Shown piece after piece: positions 12,780 to 24,379 of a stretch of 64,000 nt of DNA (the stretch's first letter is position 1; the number at the start of each line of letters is the position of its first letter). Origin of the DNA: Glandiceps talaboti (Eukaryota; Hemichordata; Enteropneusta; Spengelidae); the NCBI RefSeq assembly GCF_964340395.1, contig NC_135558.1, positions 9,282,501 to 9,346,500 on the forward strand. The letters are read 5' to 3'. The notes under the pieces were generated by a model. That model saw nothing but the letters and a program-made list of their open reading frames with translations, ran no database searches and was not told the DNA's origin. The translations under genes and the position numbers were made by a program.

Positions 12780-13340
12780 GTTGATAATAGTTCTAGTTAA
12801 AATAATAAATTTACATGTACATACATTTCTACAAACGCATAATTAGTATTATATTAAGATACCCACATATACTCAACATGTGCTCGTTTTTACATCATGA
12901 CAAAATTGGGATAATTTCTAGATTATAATTTGTGAAATTAATAATTGTACATGTACATAGTATATTTCTATAAATAAATAAATAATAGTATATGAAGATA
13001 CTCAGCAAGTGGTTTTTTTTTTACATCACACATGATAAAATAAGAGAAACAGTAGTTTCTAGTTTATAATTCGTGAAATTAATAATTCTAAATATACCTA
13101 TATTTCTACATATAGATAAGTAGAATTATATTAAGATAACCGTATATACTCAGCATGTGCTCTCTTTATTTTTACTTCATGCACGTAAAAATAAGACAGT
13201 AATAATAGATTCTAGTATTAAATTTCACATTGATGCATTTCTATATAAAAAAAAAGGATAATTATCGAAATTATAAAAAACTAGAATACACATACATATT
13301 CAGTGTGTGTTATTTTTATGTCATGCATGAATTGTGTATA
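12780..13340 (+). repeat. Degenerate tandem array, unit about 150 bp
   Basis: About four diverged copies share TTTCTA.ATTATAATT.GTGAAA, AATTAATAATT, ATTTCTA.A, ATTATATTAAGATA.CC, ATACTCAGCATGTGCT and TTTTTAC.TCATG. Period is about 140-170 bp. The array is very AT-rich, with no coding frame. Confidence 0.7.
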
Positions 13341-13961
13341 CATCATGAATCTTACAGTGTTTCCTTAAACATAAAATAAAACTAGAAATTTCAGATTGGG
13401 AAAATTGATGAGGTCGTAAATGGCTTGTGGCTGTCGGATTCAATTTAAAAAATTTATGATGAAATTTATTTTGACAAATCAAATTTTTATTATAGCGTGA
13501 TTAAGAATAAAAGGCTTGTTGTTGAACATCTTTTACATTCTACTACATCGTGCATATGACTTCTTTATTTTCGTTTCCGCTTCCTTTATTTCACGCCTTT
13601 CCTTTCTTGGAGAAATCCACATAGAAACAGTCAATTTTAAGCTACACAGGAAACTCTCATGCATGATTTGATAAATATTCAATGTGTCATATGCTATATC
13701 ATATGGGGAACCACACTGCCATAATTTCTCTTACAAGACATCGTAATTTATTTTCTTGTCTCTTTATGCAAACTTTACAGTAATAAATTTCTGATCAAAT
13801 ATGCATTGTCTAAATTGTTGATTTTTATATTTGATTTTCATATTGTTTTCATTTTGCTTCTGTTGTCTGTTTGTAATGACGTATACTTCATAAGAGTCTT
13901 AGTGTCTTCGGCACAGTCGTCTTAAAAACATACACATATAAACATGCACATACACACATAT

Positions 13962-14210
13962 GCCAAGTCATTGTTTGTAACTCAATACATTGCAAAAGAC
14001 TGGTAAGTGTGTAAAATGTTTGTTATTGTACGTACAATAACAAACTTTTTACACGTCTTTTAGACTTTTGTAAACTAATGAATGACAAATATAGACTTGG
14101 CCAATGTTGTTTCACATTGATTTTTCAAGTACGAAGCCATGATAAAATTGTTTTGTAAATTAAAAATCCAAAATAAATACACAATTCTCATCCATATGGC
14201 CACTTTAAAG
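13962..14210 (+). mobile_element. Foldback (MITE-like) element E, copy 1, left arm lost
   Basis: The centre is a perfect 26-bp palindrome at about 14018-14043 (TTTGTTATTGTAC followed by its complement), flanked by GTGTAAAA and TTTTTACAC. Downstream is the right arm: TTTCACATTGATTTTTCAAG, AAAATTGTTTTGTAAATTAA and CATCCATATGGCCACT, then TTAA. The full copy at 26552-26911 has both arms; here the left arm is absent. Confidence 0.75.
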
Positions 14211-14625
14211 CAAGATTACGCTTCAGAAAAAATAAGACCTATCTATAGACAAAAAAATCATGTTATTTACATTTTATTTTTTTACCCACAGATATTTAAA
14301 AATATAGTCAGGTGTTAAGTAACGTGAGAAAATGTAAAATGACGCAGGGAAAGGAATCCCTAGATTTCACATTGATTTTTCAAGTACGAAGCCATGATAA
14401 AATTGTTTTGTAAATTAAAAATCCAAAATAAATACACAATTCTCATCCATATGGCCACTTTAAAGCAAGATTACGCTTCAGAAAAAATAAGACCTATCTA
14501 TAGACAAAAAAATCATGTTATTTACATTTTATTTTTTTACCCACAGATATTTAAAAAATTAATATAGTCAGGTGTTAAGTAACGTGAGAAAATGTAAAAT
14601 GACGCAGGGAAAGGAATCCCTAGAT
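14110..14625 (+). repeat. Recent tandem duplication, about 255-260 bp
   Basis: Copy 1 (about 14110-14364) and copy 2 (about 14365-14625) are nearly identical. The only clear difference I see is a 5-bp insertion in copy 2 within the ATATTTAAAAA segment. The unit contains the right arm of element E plus about 150 bp of adjoining DNA (GCAAGATTACGCTTCAG, GACCTATCTATAGAC, GACGCAGGGAAAGGAATCCC). The duplication therefore occurred after the element had inserted. Confidence 0.95.
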
Positions 14626-16365
14626 TGTAGGATAATGTATTGGGTGAGACAATGTATATTTCATACCTATACATACATGCAAGGTGTTATCAAAGATTAG
14701 ATGTACGTTGTCACTGGCGGTGGAGATAACCACAACAAATCACCTAACCGCCATTCTCATTATACCTGCATAAAATATTTATAAAGAAGCAAGGACAGCA
14801 AAAGCTTTCTTAAATGGAATCTGTATTGAGTTATTTTTGCACTCTCGGCACTGATTTTATAGGAGCTCAGAAGATTAAGAATTTTGATTGAAATCTTTTG
14901 AATTATTAAGAATGAATTTTTTAGACGTGAGGGATGTACGTGTGTGGTCACTTTATCAAGATAGCTACAACAATGTTCGACCAACTGTATCCCTTAGCGT
15001 GTCTCAAGCTGTGCTGAACTACCTATTAACAGCAAGTTTTTCAAATTGTTGATAAGACCAAGGCTGGCTAGTCACTACACAGATAATGTGACACACATAC
15101 ACTCACTCACTCATTCATTTCACTCAGACGGTAAACAAACAAACTCCAACATTTGATGTTAAATTAGCAAATAGAACACAATACAACATTGCAACTTTTG
15201 TTTATTATACCAGATTAGATATCCCCCAGTGTTAATATCCTGAAGACATGCACATACACATATGCAGTTCAATTGTTCCACCATCAATGTTTCCACTCAG
15301 ACTTGAACAGTGGTTGACTTTTCAAAATGTAGGATGACATTTCTCATATTCCTGTTTTCCTGGATGTACAGTTTCAGACAAAAGTTTGAGAGATGTCTGA
15401 TTGGCTAACATGCCCACCTCATTCAAGTCACTATTGGTGGAATAGTTATGCCCATGCTGGGGTATAAATTTAAATTTGCATTTTTCATTATAAGCTGCAT
15501 AGATCCTAGATAAAATTATATTGGTGGGATAGAGACTATTTTCACCCTATTTACCACATCATCTTCAATACACCCTTGCCATACTCTCATGTAATTACTG
15601 ATGTTTTCATTCTCCAATTTTTACTATTCATTGGATGAAAAATGGTAAATAATGGAAACTACATGTGGCACCACTTAAAACTTGAAAATTTTACCTAATG
15701 ATTTTGAAATGATCATACTATTCATCTCATAAAATATCTTTCATGTTTTTGTAAACCTACGCTGGTGTACTCATATCTTTACACACAACAATGAATAAAT
15801 TAATGCTTTCATTCTCTCTCGATTCGCATCACAGGAACTTAGGTCAAATATACTTTAGTACTACATTAGCCAAATTCCTTTGACCTGCGCAAAAATTATA
15901 TCTCAAAGTTACCTCATGAAAATTCCTTTTTGCTTTTGCTTGACAAGATGGCCGACAGTACCATGAACAAATCATTAGTGGATGGATTTGATGAAATTCA
16001 AAAAATTATTTACACTGAGCATCATTTGAAGAATTTGCACATAATCCCAAGAAAAAGTGAAGATGTCTAAAATTGAAAGACAAACTAAAGGTCATATTGT
16101 TCGATATAATTGTATACTGCAACATTTTACCTGAAGGCCCGTTTTATTCTGTGGCTCTACAGATTACATCGAGGTGACTTTCAGGTCAGAAAATCTAGAT
16201 TAGCAAACTGGTGTAATATGTCGATGTTGTTTTGAAGAAGTGACTACAAGATATAATGTTTAGATATCTTCATATTTAAAATCGGATTATTATACTCTTG
16301 GGATAAAATCTTCACTGCCCATGTACATTTTGCATAATCCCAAGGCAGTAGCTAATACTATTAGA
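14626..16365. other. Low-copy DNA, no gene recognised
   Basis: The minus-strand frame 14760-14984 (74 codons) has no recognisable domain. No tandem or inverted structure stands out. Confidence 0.5.
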
Positions 16366-16690
16366 AAGGGAATATTGAAAAATTTTGTTCAAAGCTACGG
16401 TTGAAATTTTGTCTAGGGGAACTAAATCCATGATACAAAATTCATTTTTATATTCATATTGAAGTAAACAAATGTGTGTATTCACCTACACAAAATGAAA
16501 ATCACTGGGAGCAATTTCCGGCATAAATATTCAATAACAAAAAAAAGAATGCAAATTCATGAAAAATATCCAGTGCAAGTTTAATAAAAAAGACAGTACC
16601 TGATACTTATACAAATAGAATATTGAAATATTTTCTCAAAGTTAAGGTTGAAACTGAAACATTTTAAACAAGACAACTTCCTGCTTTGTG
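16330..16690 (+). repeat. Diverged direct repeat, offset about 250 bp
   Basis: ATAGAAAGGGAATATTGAAA-like sequence near 16360 recurs near 16612, followed in both by TTTT.T.CAAAG.TA.GGTTGAAA. The intervening sequence is not obviously repeated. Confidence 0.4.
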
Positions 16691-17639
16691 TTGACGAAAA
16701 ATGTTGTCAAAAATTCATAGTGGCATATTTTTAAGAAACCTTTTGAGAAGCTAGCTACTGATATGGTTGACCTTAGTAGAAGACTGAAATGTTAAACTCA
16801 AGACTTTGTTAAGATTCTCAATGAAGGTAAGTAATCAGAAAAATAATGAAGGCAAGTAACAACTGTACATGCTGCATATCTTTGAGTTTGTTGAATAAGG
16901 CATAGACGTTGCTTTCCAACATCTATGAATAAGCAAAGATCAGTCAGACTACAGAGAATACACACTTCATGGAAAAGCCAGAACTTGAGGAGATACGTAC
17001 AAATTAGATATAAAATGACAAGAATTTATTCCCAATGAGGTTAATTTAAAACCTTGTATTTCTACATTTCAGCCCTGCACAAAGGACCTGTGTCAGAAAT
17101 CTAAGAATGAATAAAGCAACAGTGGATATTTTCAACAAAATTCTGTTCGCTTAATGTCAACCCTACCTCAGTATATACCCTGGATTATTTTTCATTGTGT
17201 TAGCGGAAAAAATGCCTTGCCTTGTGAGAATGATGTTTTTAATAAAGCTTCCCACATGACCAGATCAAAATATTGTATCAAAACACTTATCATTGAATTC
17301 ACTAAATTGTATATTTTCTACAATCTTTGACTCACTTTGGCCACAGAAACACCAAAACAACTAAATGGATGAAAATAAATAATTAGAGTGATTCTAAAAA
17401 CATATTACCTGATATTGGACATAAATGTTTGTGTTATGTCAAGATAATGGTGACAAAAATGTTTTAAATTACATATTTTTCATCCGTGAATTACACAAAA
17501 AATGAGACCTACCTCAGGAAATATCCACAGAAATGACCTGTAGTCACTATACAACGCAGAAGCAAAAGCAAGGGATACTTCTTGTCTGTTTTTAATAAGC
17601 GCTTGATTTATTTAATCATTATAATATACAATTTTGAAG

Positions 17640-17895
17640 ATCTTAGAATAGGTAGCTCACAGGGTAAAATTTTCCTATTAAATTTAAACTCAATTATGAG
17701 GAACAGAATCATTTTAAATTTATAATTTATAAGCGTACCTATCATTAAATGTATATACTACGGTACATGTACATGGTCTCATTTAAATTCAAATTTAATT
17801 TACAACACCTTTTCAATCATAAACTGATGTATATTTGTACTCTTCTCATTAACAAATTGCCCCAATGGGTTGACGTACTCATAAATAAATAAATG
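17640..17895 (+). mobile_element. Possible LINE 3' end (weak)
   Basis: GGTTGACGTACTCATAAATA followed by a short (AAAT)n tail at 17880-17893 resembles the 3' terminus of a 5'-truncated non-LTR element. No coding remnant was found upstream, and the assignment rests only on the tail. Confidence 0.25.
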
Positions 17896-18740
17896 ATATG
17901 TCATTTTCTACTGCTTGTCTGTTTCAGATGTCAGCATTTCACTAAAGGTGTCATTATATTGATTGATGAAAAGAGAACATTTTTATGAGATGTTTTTGTA
18001 ATCACATTTCCCATTTGTGTAAGTTCTCAGCATTTCAATTCATCTCTTAGTCTTATCATGATCCTTCTAAAAATTTCATTTATTAATATATATAGTCGAG
18101 TAATTCTAAACGCTTTCATGTCTCGGAATAAATCTTCATGGTTTTAGATATATTGGTTAATCGGTATATTATCATACATACTGCTGAAATTTATCAATTC
18201 ATTCTTGTACTTCATAGACCAGAAAAATGTAAAGGCCAAGGTCAAAATATTATTACATATGTACAGTTGATTCAATGAATCACTACATGTACTTATTACT
18301 GGTATTATCAATGCAGGCAATACCGAAAATATTATTACATGCCTGTTAGCAAATGATCATGAACATGTACACGAAATCATACAATTGCATGTATGTAATC
18401 ATAAAAATTTTGCTTTTCATGAAATTTGCTTCTTTGGATAAGATATTAACATATTATCACAGTTCCCCCATGATATGTGAGTGCCTGTGTTGGTACTCGG
18501 GTATGTGCACTTAATACCTGTAATATTTTTGGCTATATTTTCACTCGTTCCACTTATGAAAGTATGGCCACAGAGAACACTGCAAGCACTTGTGCAAATC
18601 TATGAGTATGCCACAATAGCTGGTACTCAAATGTCAAGGGACTCTGTCATATGAGTTAAATTCATCATTCTAGCTTCAAAAGAACTAATACCTGTCTTCA
18701 AATATCACTATCTTCATGATTGATCTAAAACTGCATGAAT
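17896..18740. other. Low-copy DNA, no gene recognised
   Basis: No coding frame or repeat is supported. Confidence 0.5.
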
Positions 18741-18748
18741 TAGTGCAA

Positions 18749-19013
18749 AGCCAATTTGTTTAGTTTGATGTTGCCGATCCTGCCCGGCTGAATTTCTATA
18801 CTTTTCTGCAGCCAATTCCAAAGTTACAGTGTGTGAAACAGCCAAAAAGATAGACATTATATGGTAAAAAATTTGTATCTATAATGTACCACGTACACAA
18901 TTGAAAAGATAGGTGTCTTCAAATGTAATTACCGTAATGATTACCTGAAGGCCAAATCATTTAGTTTGATGTTACCGATCCTGTCAATTTGAATTTCTAC
19001 ACTTCTATGGCCA
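18749..19013 (+). repeat. Direct repeat of about 65 bp, offset about 202 bp
   Basis: Both copies (about 18749-18820 and 18951-19013) contain GCCAA.T..TTTAGTTTGATGTT.CCGATCCTG, then TGAATTTCTA.ACTT and GGCCAAT/CAGCCAAT. The sequence between is unique, so this is a dispersed pair or a remnant of a tandem repeat. Confidence 0.75.
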
Positions 19014-22000
19014 ATGCCTCATTATTGGGAGTAATTTGTGACTGACATAGAATACACCACAGAAATTTAGAAATTCTGTACCTCAATGTTTTGGTCTTGA
19101 CCTCTTAGTATTTATCTGCTGCAGCTACTCACCGCAAGGATGAACATGTTCAGATCAATGGTTTGTTTTTTACACGGACATCTTCAAGAATATGAATGTC
19201 ATCACGTAAATTAGCAATTTGATTGTTCACGAGATACTCTAAGAAGTTAATGCTTAATATGTTATTATTAAACACGACCCATTTTAAAATACAAATGTAT
19301 GCATCGTATAAATTACAAAGGTCCACTTTTCTTGTTTTTTCTTTATGTACAAAAGTAATCAATTTTTATCAAAATCAAGTTTTTCACTCAAAACAGTGTT
19401 CAGAATAATCAAAAGCTACAAGCAAACATGAAATTCTGCTAACAATTTTGATGAGGTCACAATTCTTTTTAATTCTATGTTTTTTTAAAGAACCAACTGA
19501 CCGTTTATATTTGCTTAATCTGGCAAAATAATTATAAAATGATGTCAAAATGTCACTGATTGTACAATGGCAAACCTACCAGCATGTATCTGACCAAAAA
19601 TTATTATTTATTGCTAAAACTTTGCATACTTTGATAAAAAAAAATGGTGGAAAGTTTCCTTCTGACATTGTCATTTCTAGTCATTCAAACCATTATTTAA
19701 AAAAGTACAGTTATGAAATGAAAGTGCCAACAACATGTACACAAACACAACTTATTATGGTAAAGAAACATAGAATTTAGTATGTTAGTCCATAAGTGAC
19801 TATTTCACTTCATTTTGTTTCACTGTTCAAACAAATTGTCTCAAAACTCACTGGTTGAATTCAACTTGAACATGAATCAGACTATGTTTGATACACTATA
19901 AAATGGTAAGAACAAACTTGATAGAAGGAGACTGCTTAGCAACAGTTAAAGGCCCATTTTGAGAAAGGATTAAACACTCGGTGTGAACAACAGTTATCTG
20001 ACAAAGCTATAGAAAAAGTTGGTCCAGAACAAAAGAATAATCCTATGTTATCCTCAATGGCTCCGCTAATGTTTCAGTTTAGGAATCCATGCTGCTGAGA
20101 CTCCACAGGTTACGATTTAAAAACAAATTTCTCTATCTTTTTCCAAACAAATACTGTGTTTTCTGATATAATTACAGAATTACTGGCAACATGATCAGAG
20201 AATATGAATTAATGGTCTGATAATAACTGGTAAATTCTGGATTTTCTTTCAATTTCAAATGTTCAGCCCAATATGTTTGCCTTTCAAAATACCAATTTTA
20301 TGATAAAATTACAGAATTACTAGTAACTTAATATGGTGCAATTGGAATAATTTGATTGAATACAGTATATATAGAATTGAACTTTTCACCATACGGCAAA
20401 GAAAAATTGGATAAATGATCCATCTGACAATACAACACAGAAGATATTCCATTTTGGAAAATGGCATAAATTTTCTTAAATTTTGTAAAAAAAAAGAAGA
20501 AGAAGATATTCTATGCCACCATGGTTTTTATTATGAGCGGGCCACACCAATGTTATTCTTTACATTATCATATATGACTTATTCTGGAAATTAACAAAAT
20601 TTTGTTTGAAAAATATTTGGGGAAATTATATCACAAGCTACCATAGATAGTGTGAGCAGACTGTATACCACAAAAGCGTGACTGCCCCCTATGTTTAGGA
20701 ATAATAACCAGTAGTCTCTGGTTCTTAGATAGACAAATTACGAAATACGTAAAAACAGAAAGACTTTATTTGAAACCCTGCAATTTGAAACTGCTATGTT
20801 GAAATTTCAAAGGTCTGATAGAATTAGTAGCATGTCATATGTAAAGTGTGACAACACAGAAAAGAAAAAAGCTGAATGAAATCTATTAACATTTATGAGG
20901 GGATTTGTAAAAAAAAAAGAGAAAAAAAAACGATTTGTGCATGTTGACAACAGTTTCACTTAACGTAAAGTAGATCTTAAGAATATTTTGCAAGAAGTTA
21001 CCGTAATACTCTTTGTACTACACTCTTCACAGCATGCAGTGAAATTCAATGTTTTATAACAACTGGTATTTACTTTATTCACCCATACAATATGTATGTC
21101 ACGAACATTTTCTTTGTATGTGCAAAACACTGAAAGCTCATGATTGAATAATGTGCGGCTGCAGTCATCAAGTCGCCAATACTATATCCAGCATATTGGT
21201 CTGACGGCAAAGTCTCTTTACATGCCTCTGTGGGACTTGTGACTCTGATTGCTATCTTCTTCTCATTTAAATTAAGAATGTCATGCACGCATACACAAAG
21301 AGTACATTAACTTGTGCAGATGACAGAAAGTTTTGGTCTACAACATTTATTTTCGTAATGGTTCATTAATTTGTCACTTCGTCTTCAGTAAAGCATGAAC
21401 CAGAAGACGTTACTTATTCAGAGTTAGCTCCCAACCAGATCAATCAAGTCTGAATCACATATGCTATGCTACTCTTATCAAATGTTGATGAATTCAAAAA
21501 GGATCTTTTTCCGTCAGTTACGTATTATCGTAAACATTCTTTTTCTACAGTATCAGGTAGATCTACTGGCCTGGGTGACCTTTCATGAAAGATAACTTTT
21601 TTTTTTGGTTGCTTTGCAACATAATGAGAAAAACTCAGCCAGGGTTTTCTTGCTAGTTGCGATATAGATAGAGATTGGGGAAACAAAGAGTTGATGCGTT
21701 ACAAGACATTGCTGTACATCAGTGGAGCATTCAATGGGATTAGAGGGCACACTCAATCTACTTTAAGTGACTCTCCAACATCTTGGTATCATCATACACC
21801 ACACAAAAAGTCCAATTTACCCACCTTACCCTACCTGTGACCCACCTAACCACCATCTCTGTCCAGGGGGAGTACGAGATGCAGTACCACTTTTGACTGT
21901 CTACAGCCCCAAGGGGAGAGATCACCAGTCACAACACAAGCAGTGAGGGGATTTACTCAATGAATGCGGTCAAACATATGGGTACAGTACTTCAGAATGA

Positions 22001-22679
22001 GCACAGCGTTCAGACAATGATGTTATTGTTATTGTTTGGTGTGCTCTTTGTTTAAATTTTGAACATCGAGTGTTATATTTTAAGATGTTTTTCAGTTGGC
22101 TACGCGTAAGTACAATAATTGTACGTGGACTCCTATGGTATTGTGTCAGATGTAGGCACAAGGCGATCACAGAACAAAAAAGAACAAACTACACTAAAAG
22201 TAGGAAACAGAGGTAAATCATCTGTCAAGTTCACTACTTTAGCTTTTAATCAGATTGGTACATCCTTTAATATAGCAAAAATGATAAGATTTCAGTGAAA
22301 ACTTGTGATTACCCTCACTAATTTTCAGAGTGTGTGTGAGTAGCAATATTCCCAAATGTACGTTATTTTGAATTGAAACCTAATGTTTGGGTGTGGGTGG
22401 ACTCGGCTTCACTTTACTACGTTTAAAACCCTTCACATTTAACACAAATACATCGTGTTGTACTTATCACAAGTGCAATCAGCTGCACTGACTTCAAACC
22501 CTTCACATTTTTATGTCTCTCAAATGAGAAGCTCAAATGGTCATAAAAGTAAAAATACCTGCATCTAGCTGTAGTTGCTATCACAGACTAGCTTGTGCAT
22601 TAATATTCTAGTCGTACCTATCTTTGGCAAGACTATTTGAGATAGCGCCTTGAGGACAATGTCCCTCAAAATCACAGTT
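19014..22679. other. Low-copy DNA, no gene recognised
   Basis: Frames at 19150-19362 (minus), 19223-19408, 19550-19780 (plus), 21079-21288 and 21970-22170 (minus) are 61-76 codons long and have no recognisable domain. A local direct repeat GATA.AATTACAGAATTACT occurs at about 20165 and 20300. Around 21540-21960 base composition rises in GC, but I see no exon with convincing splice signals. Confidence 0.45.
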
Positions 22680-22995
22680 AATCAAATCTCCCCAAACTTT
22701 GCCAAGATTAAGCTTGCTTGTTCCTGGTCTTTTGGAATAAAAAAGAAATTGGGGGATTCATTATCTTGTTTTCATGACAACTAAAAAAATATCTTATTTT
22801 CCCATAGAGTCCTAACACGGTATTCGGTGGCCATATTGAATCCTAAAATGGCTGAATTAAAAAAAAATCGACTGTTGAAAAAATTTGTACAGTGACCATC
22901 CATTTTTTTCTCTCGATTTTAATTGAGAATGGGTAAGGGATTTCGCTAACAAAGTAACAGTATAAGTTTAAGATTTTTATATCCAAGGCACACAC
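22680..22995 (+). repeat. Dispersed family C copy
   Basis: It aligns with 57965-58275: ATCAAATCTCCCCAAAC.TTGC, CCTGGTCTTTTGGAATA, CATCTTGTTTTC-like, TTATTTTCCCATA, GGCCATATTGAATCCTAAAA, ATGGCTGAATT, then ACA.GTTTAAGA.TTTTATATC. The minus-strand frame 22843-23139 (98 codons) lies partly in this repeat and is not credible as a gene. Confidence 0.65.
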
Positions 22996-23192
22996 TACGT
23001 TAATATTCCAGACATTCTTTGGCAATCCTATGTAATTGAAGTCTGAAAGCCTGACTGGACATGTATGTCTACTGTCAGACTGATTACCTGATTCATCCCT
23101 GGAATGGCAGGGACCACCTTCCAATGAAACAAAGAACAAATACTAACAAGTTAGGACACATACATACATACATACATACATTATTTCATGCT

Positions 23193-23570
23193 AGGGCCTA
23201 AAAAATTATGTGGTTCCGATTATGCTCAATTTTAGAATAGGTGGGGTTAGGCAGATTTGGTATTTTATTTTATAATATTTTTTTTTTTATGTGTGTGAGT
23301 GTGTAGTTCAGGTAGTCATGTTTTTAATTGTTTTCCATATGGTCTCTGTGTTATTGGTTTCTTCTCATCAGATGTACAGCCATTACAGATCAGAAGGAGC
23401 ATGTCATATTGTCTTTTTAAGTTTATTTCAGTTTCTGCATCCACTATTTCTGGCAAGATTTCAAAATTTTCCGAATTTTATTATTTTTTTATTGAATATG
23501 TCAAAAAAAGTTTGGGGTCAGTAGTGAAAATCTAGGTGGGGTTGGGTATGCGGAACGAAACATTTTTTCA
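23193..23570 (+). repeat. Dispersed family B, copy 2
   Basis: A fuller copy than that at 1423. It adds a poly(A)-like stretch, GTTTGGGGTCAGTAGTGAAA, CTAGGTGGGGTTGGGTA and CATTTTTTC at the far end. Two overlapping 77- and 78-codon frames (from 23291 and 23299) lie within it and are not conserved in copy 3. Just upstream (23157-23180) is a short (CATA)n run. Confidence 0.75.
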
Positions 23571-24051
23571 AGCTGAGTTGTGGGTGCACATGTGTATATA
23601 CTCATGTACAGCTAAGTGTTACTTTGTAAAAGTCATGAAAAAAAGGGCAATTCTCGGTTGTTTCATCACTGTGTCCTCGCAGATGAGTTCTATTTTAATC
23701 TTAATATGACATTCATATCTGTGAAATATATTAACTAGAAAAACTAAGTCTTTGTAATTTTGACTACAATGTTATTGGCTGGATCAATATTATGTGTACT
23801 TTCAATGCATTATGCTGACTTTCAAAGGAGGGAGGGGAGGGCATGCTAAACATATTTTTTTCTGTTGTACATTTTTCTAAACTTCACATCCTAATTCCTA
23901 GTTTTCTTTACTTATTATAAACAGCATTGTCTCTGAACATTCAAAATAAAGGTATGAAAGTTCTTTGTCATTTTAGGATGAAAATTTGGGTGAAATAAAA
24001 GTTGTTTGCCACAAAGTGGTCAAGAAAAAAAAATGATCTGATCAACTTCCT

Positions 24052-24120
24052 GATAAGATAGCACGAATGCAAGACCATGGGATTGAATCATGGGCCTTAT
24101 AAAGAATATCCAGTTAGGTC
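24052..24120 (+). repeat. Short dispersed repeat, pair with 37570-37620
   Basis: ATGCAAGACCATGGGATTGA, ATCATGGGCCTTATAAAGA and CCAGTT align with ATGCAGGAGCTTGGGATTGA, ATCCCTGGCCTTTAAAGACC and CAGTT at 37570-37620. The GGATTGAATC element weakly resembles a tRNA B box (9 of 11), but no A box accompanies it. Confidence 0.4.
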
Positions 24121-24379
24121 ATTCACATGCAGTGAATGTTGTTGCCTTGAGACAGCAAGAGTTTATAAACACACAGAGCATATGTTGTATCTCATCTAGA
24201 GACAATCAAGTCACTAAATCCTTGGATATATATATCTGGTAAGGCGGAATGATAGCAGATAATACTTCATCAATCAAACTCAGACTAAATTGGCCTTGCA
24301 CATTATCAAGCAAGGAGCTGAACTCTTCAATTAAATGAAGACAGTGTGTGAAAATCACCCAGCCCTTGATATAATGTCA

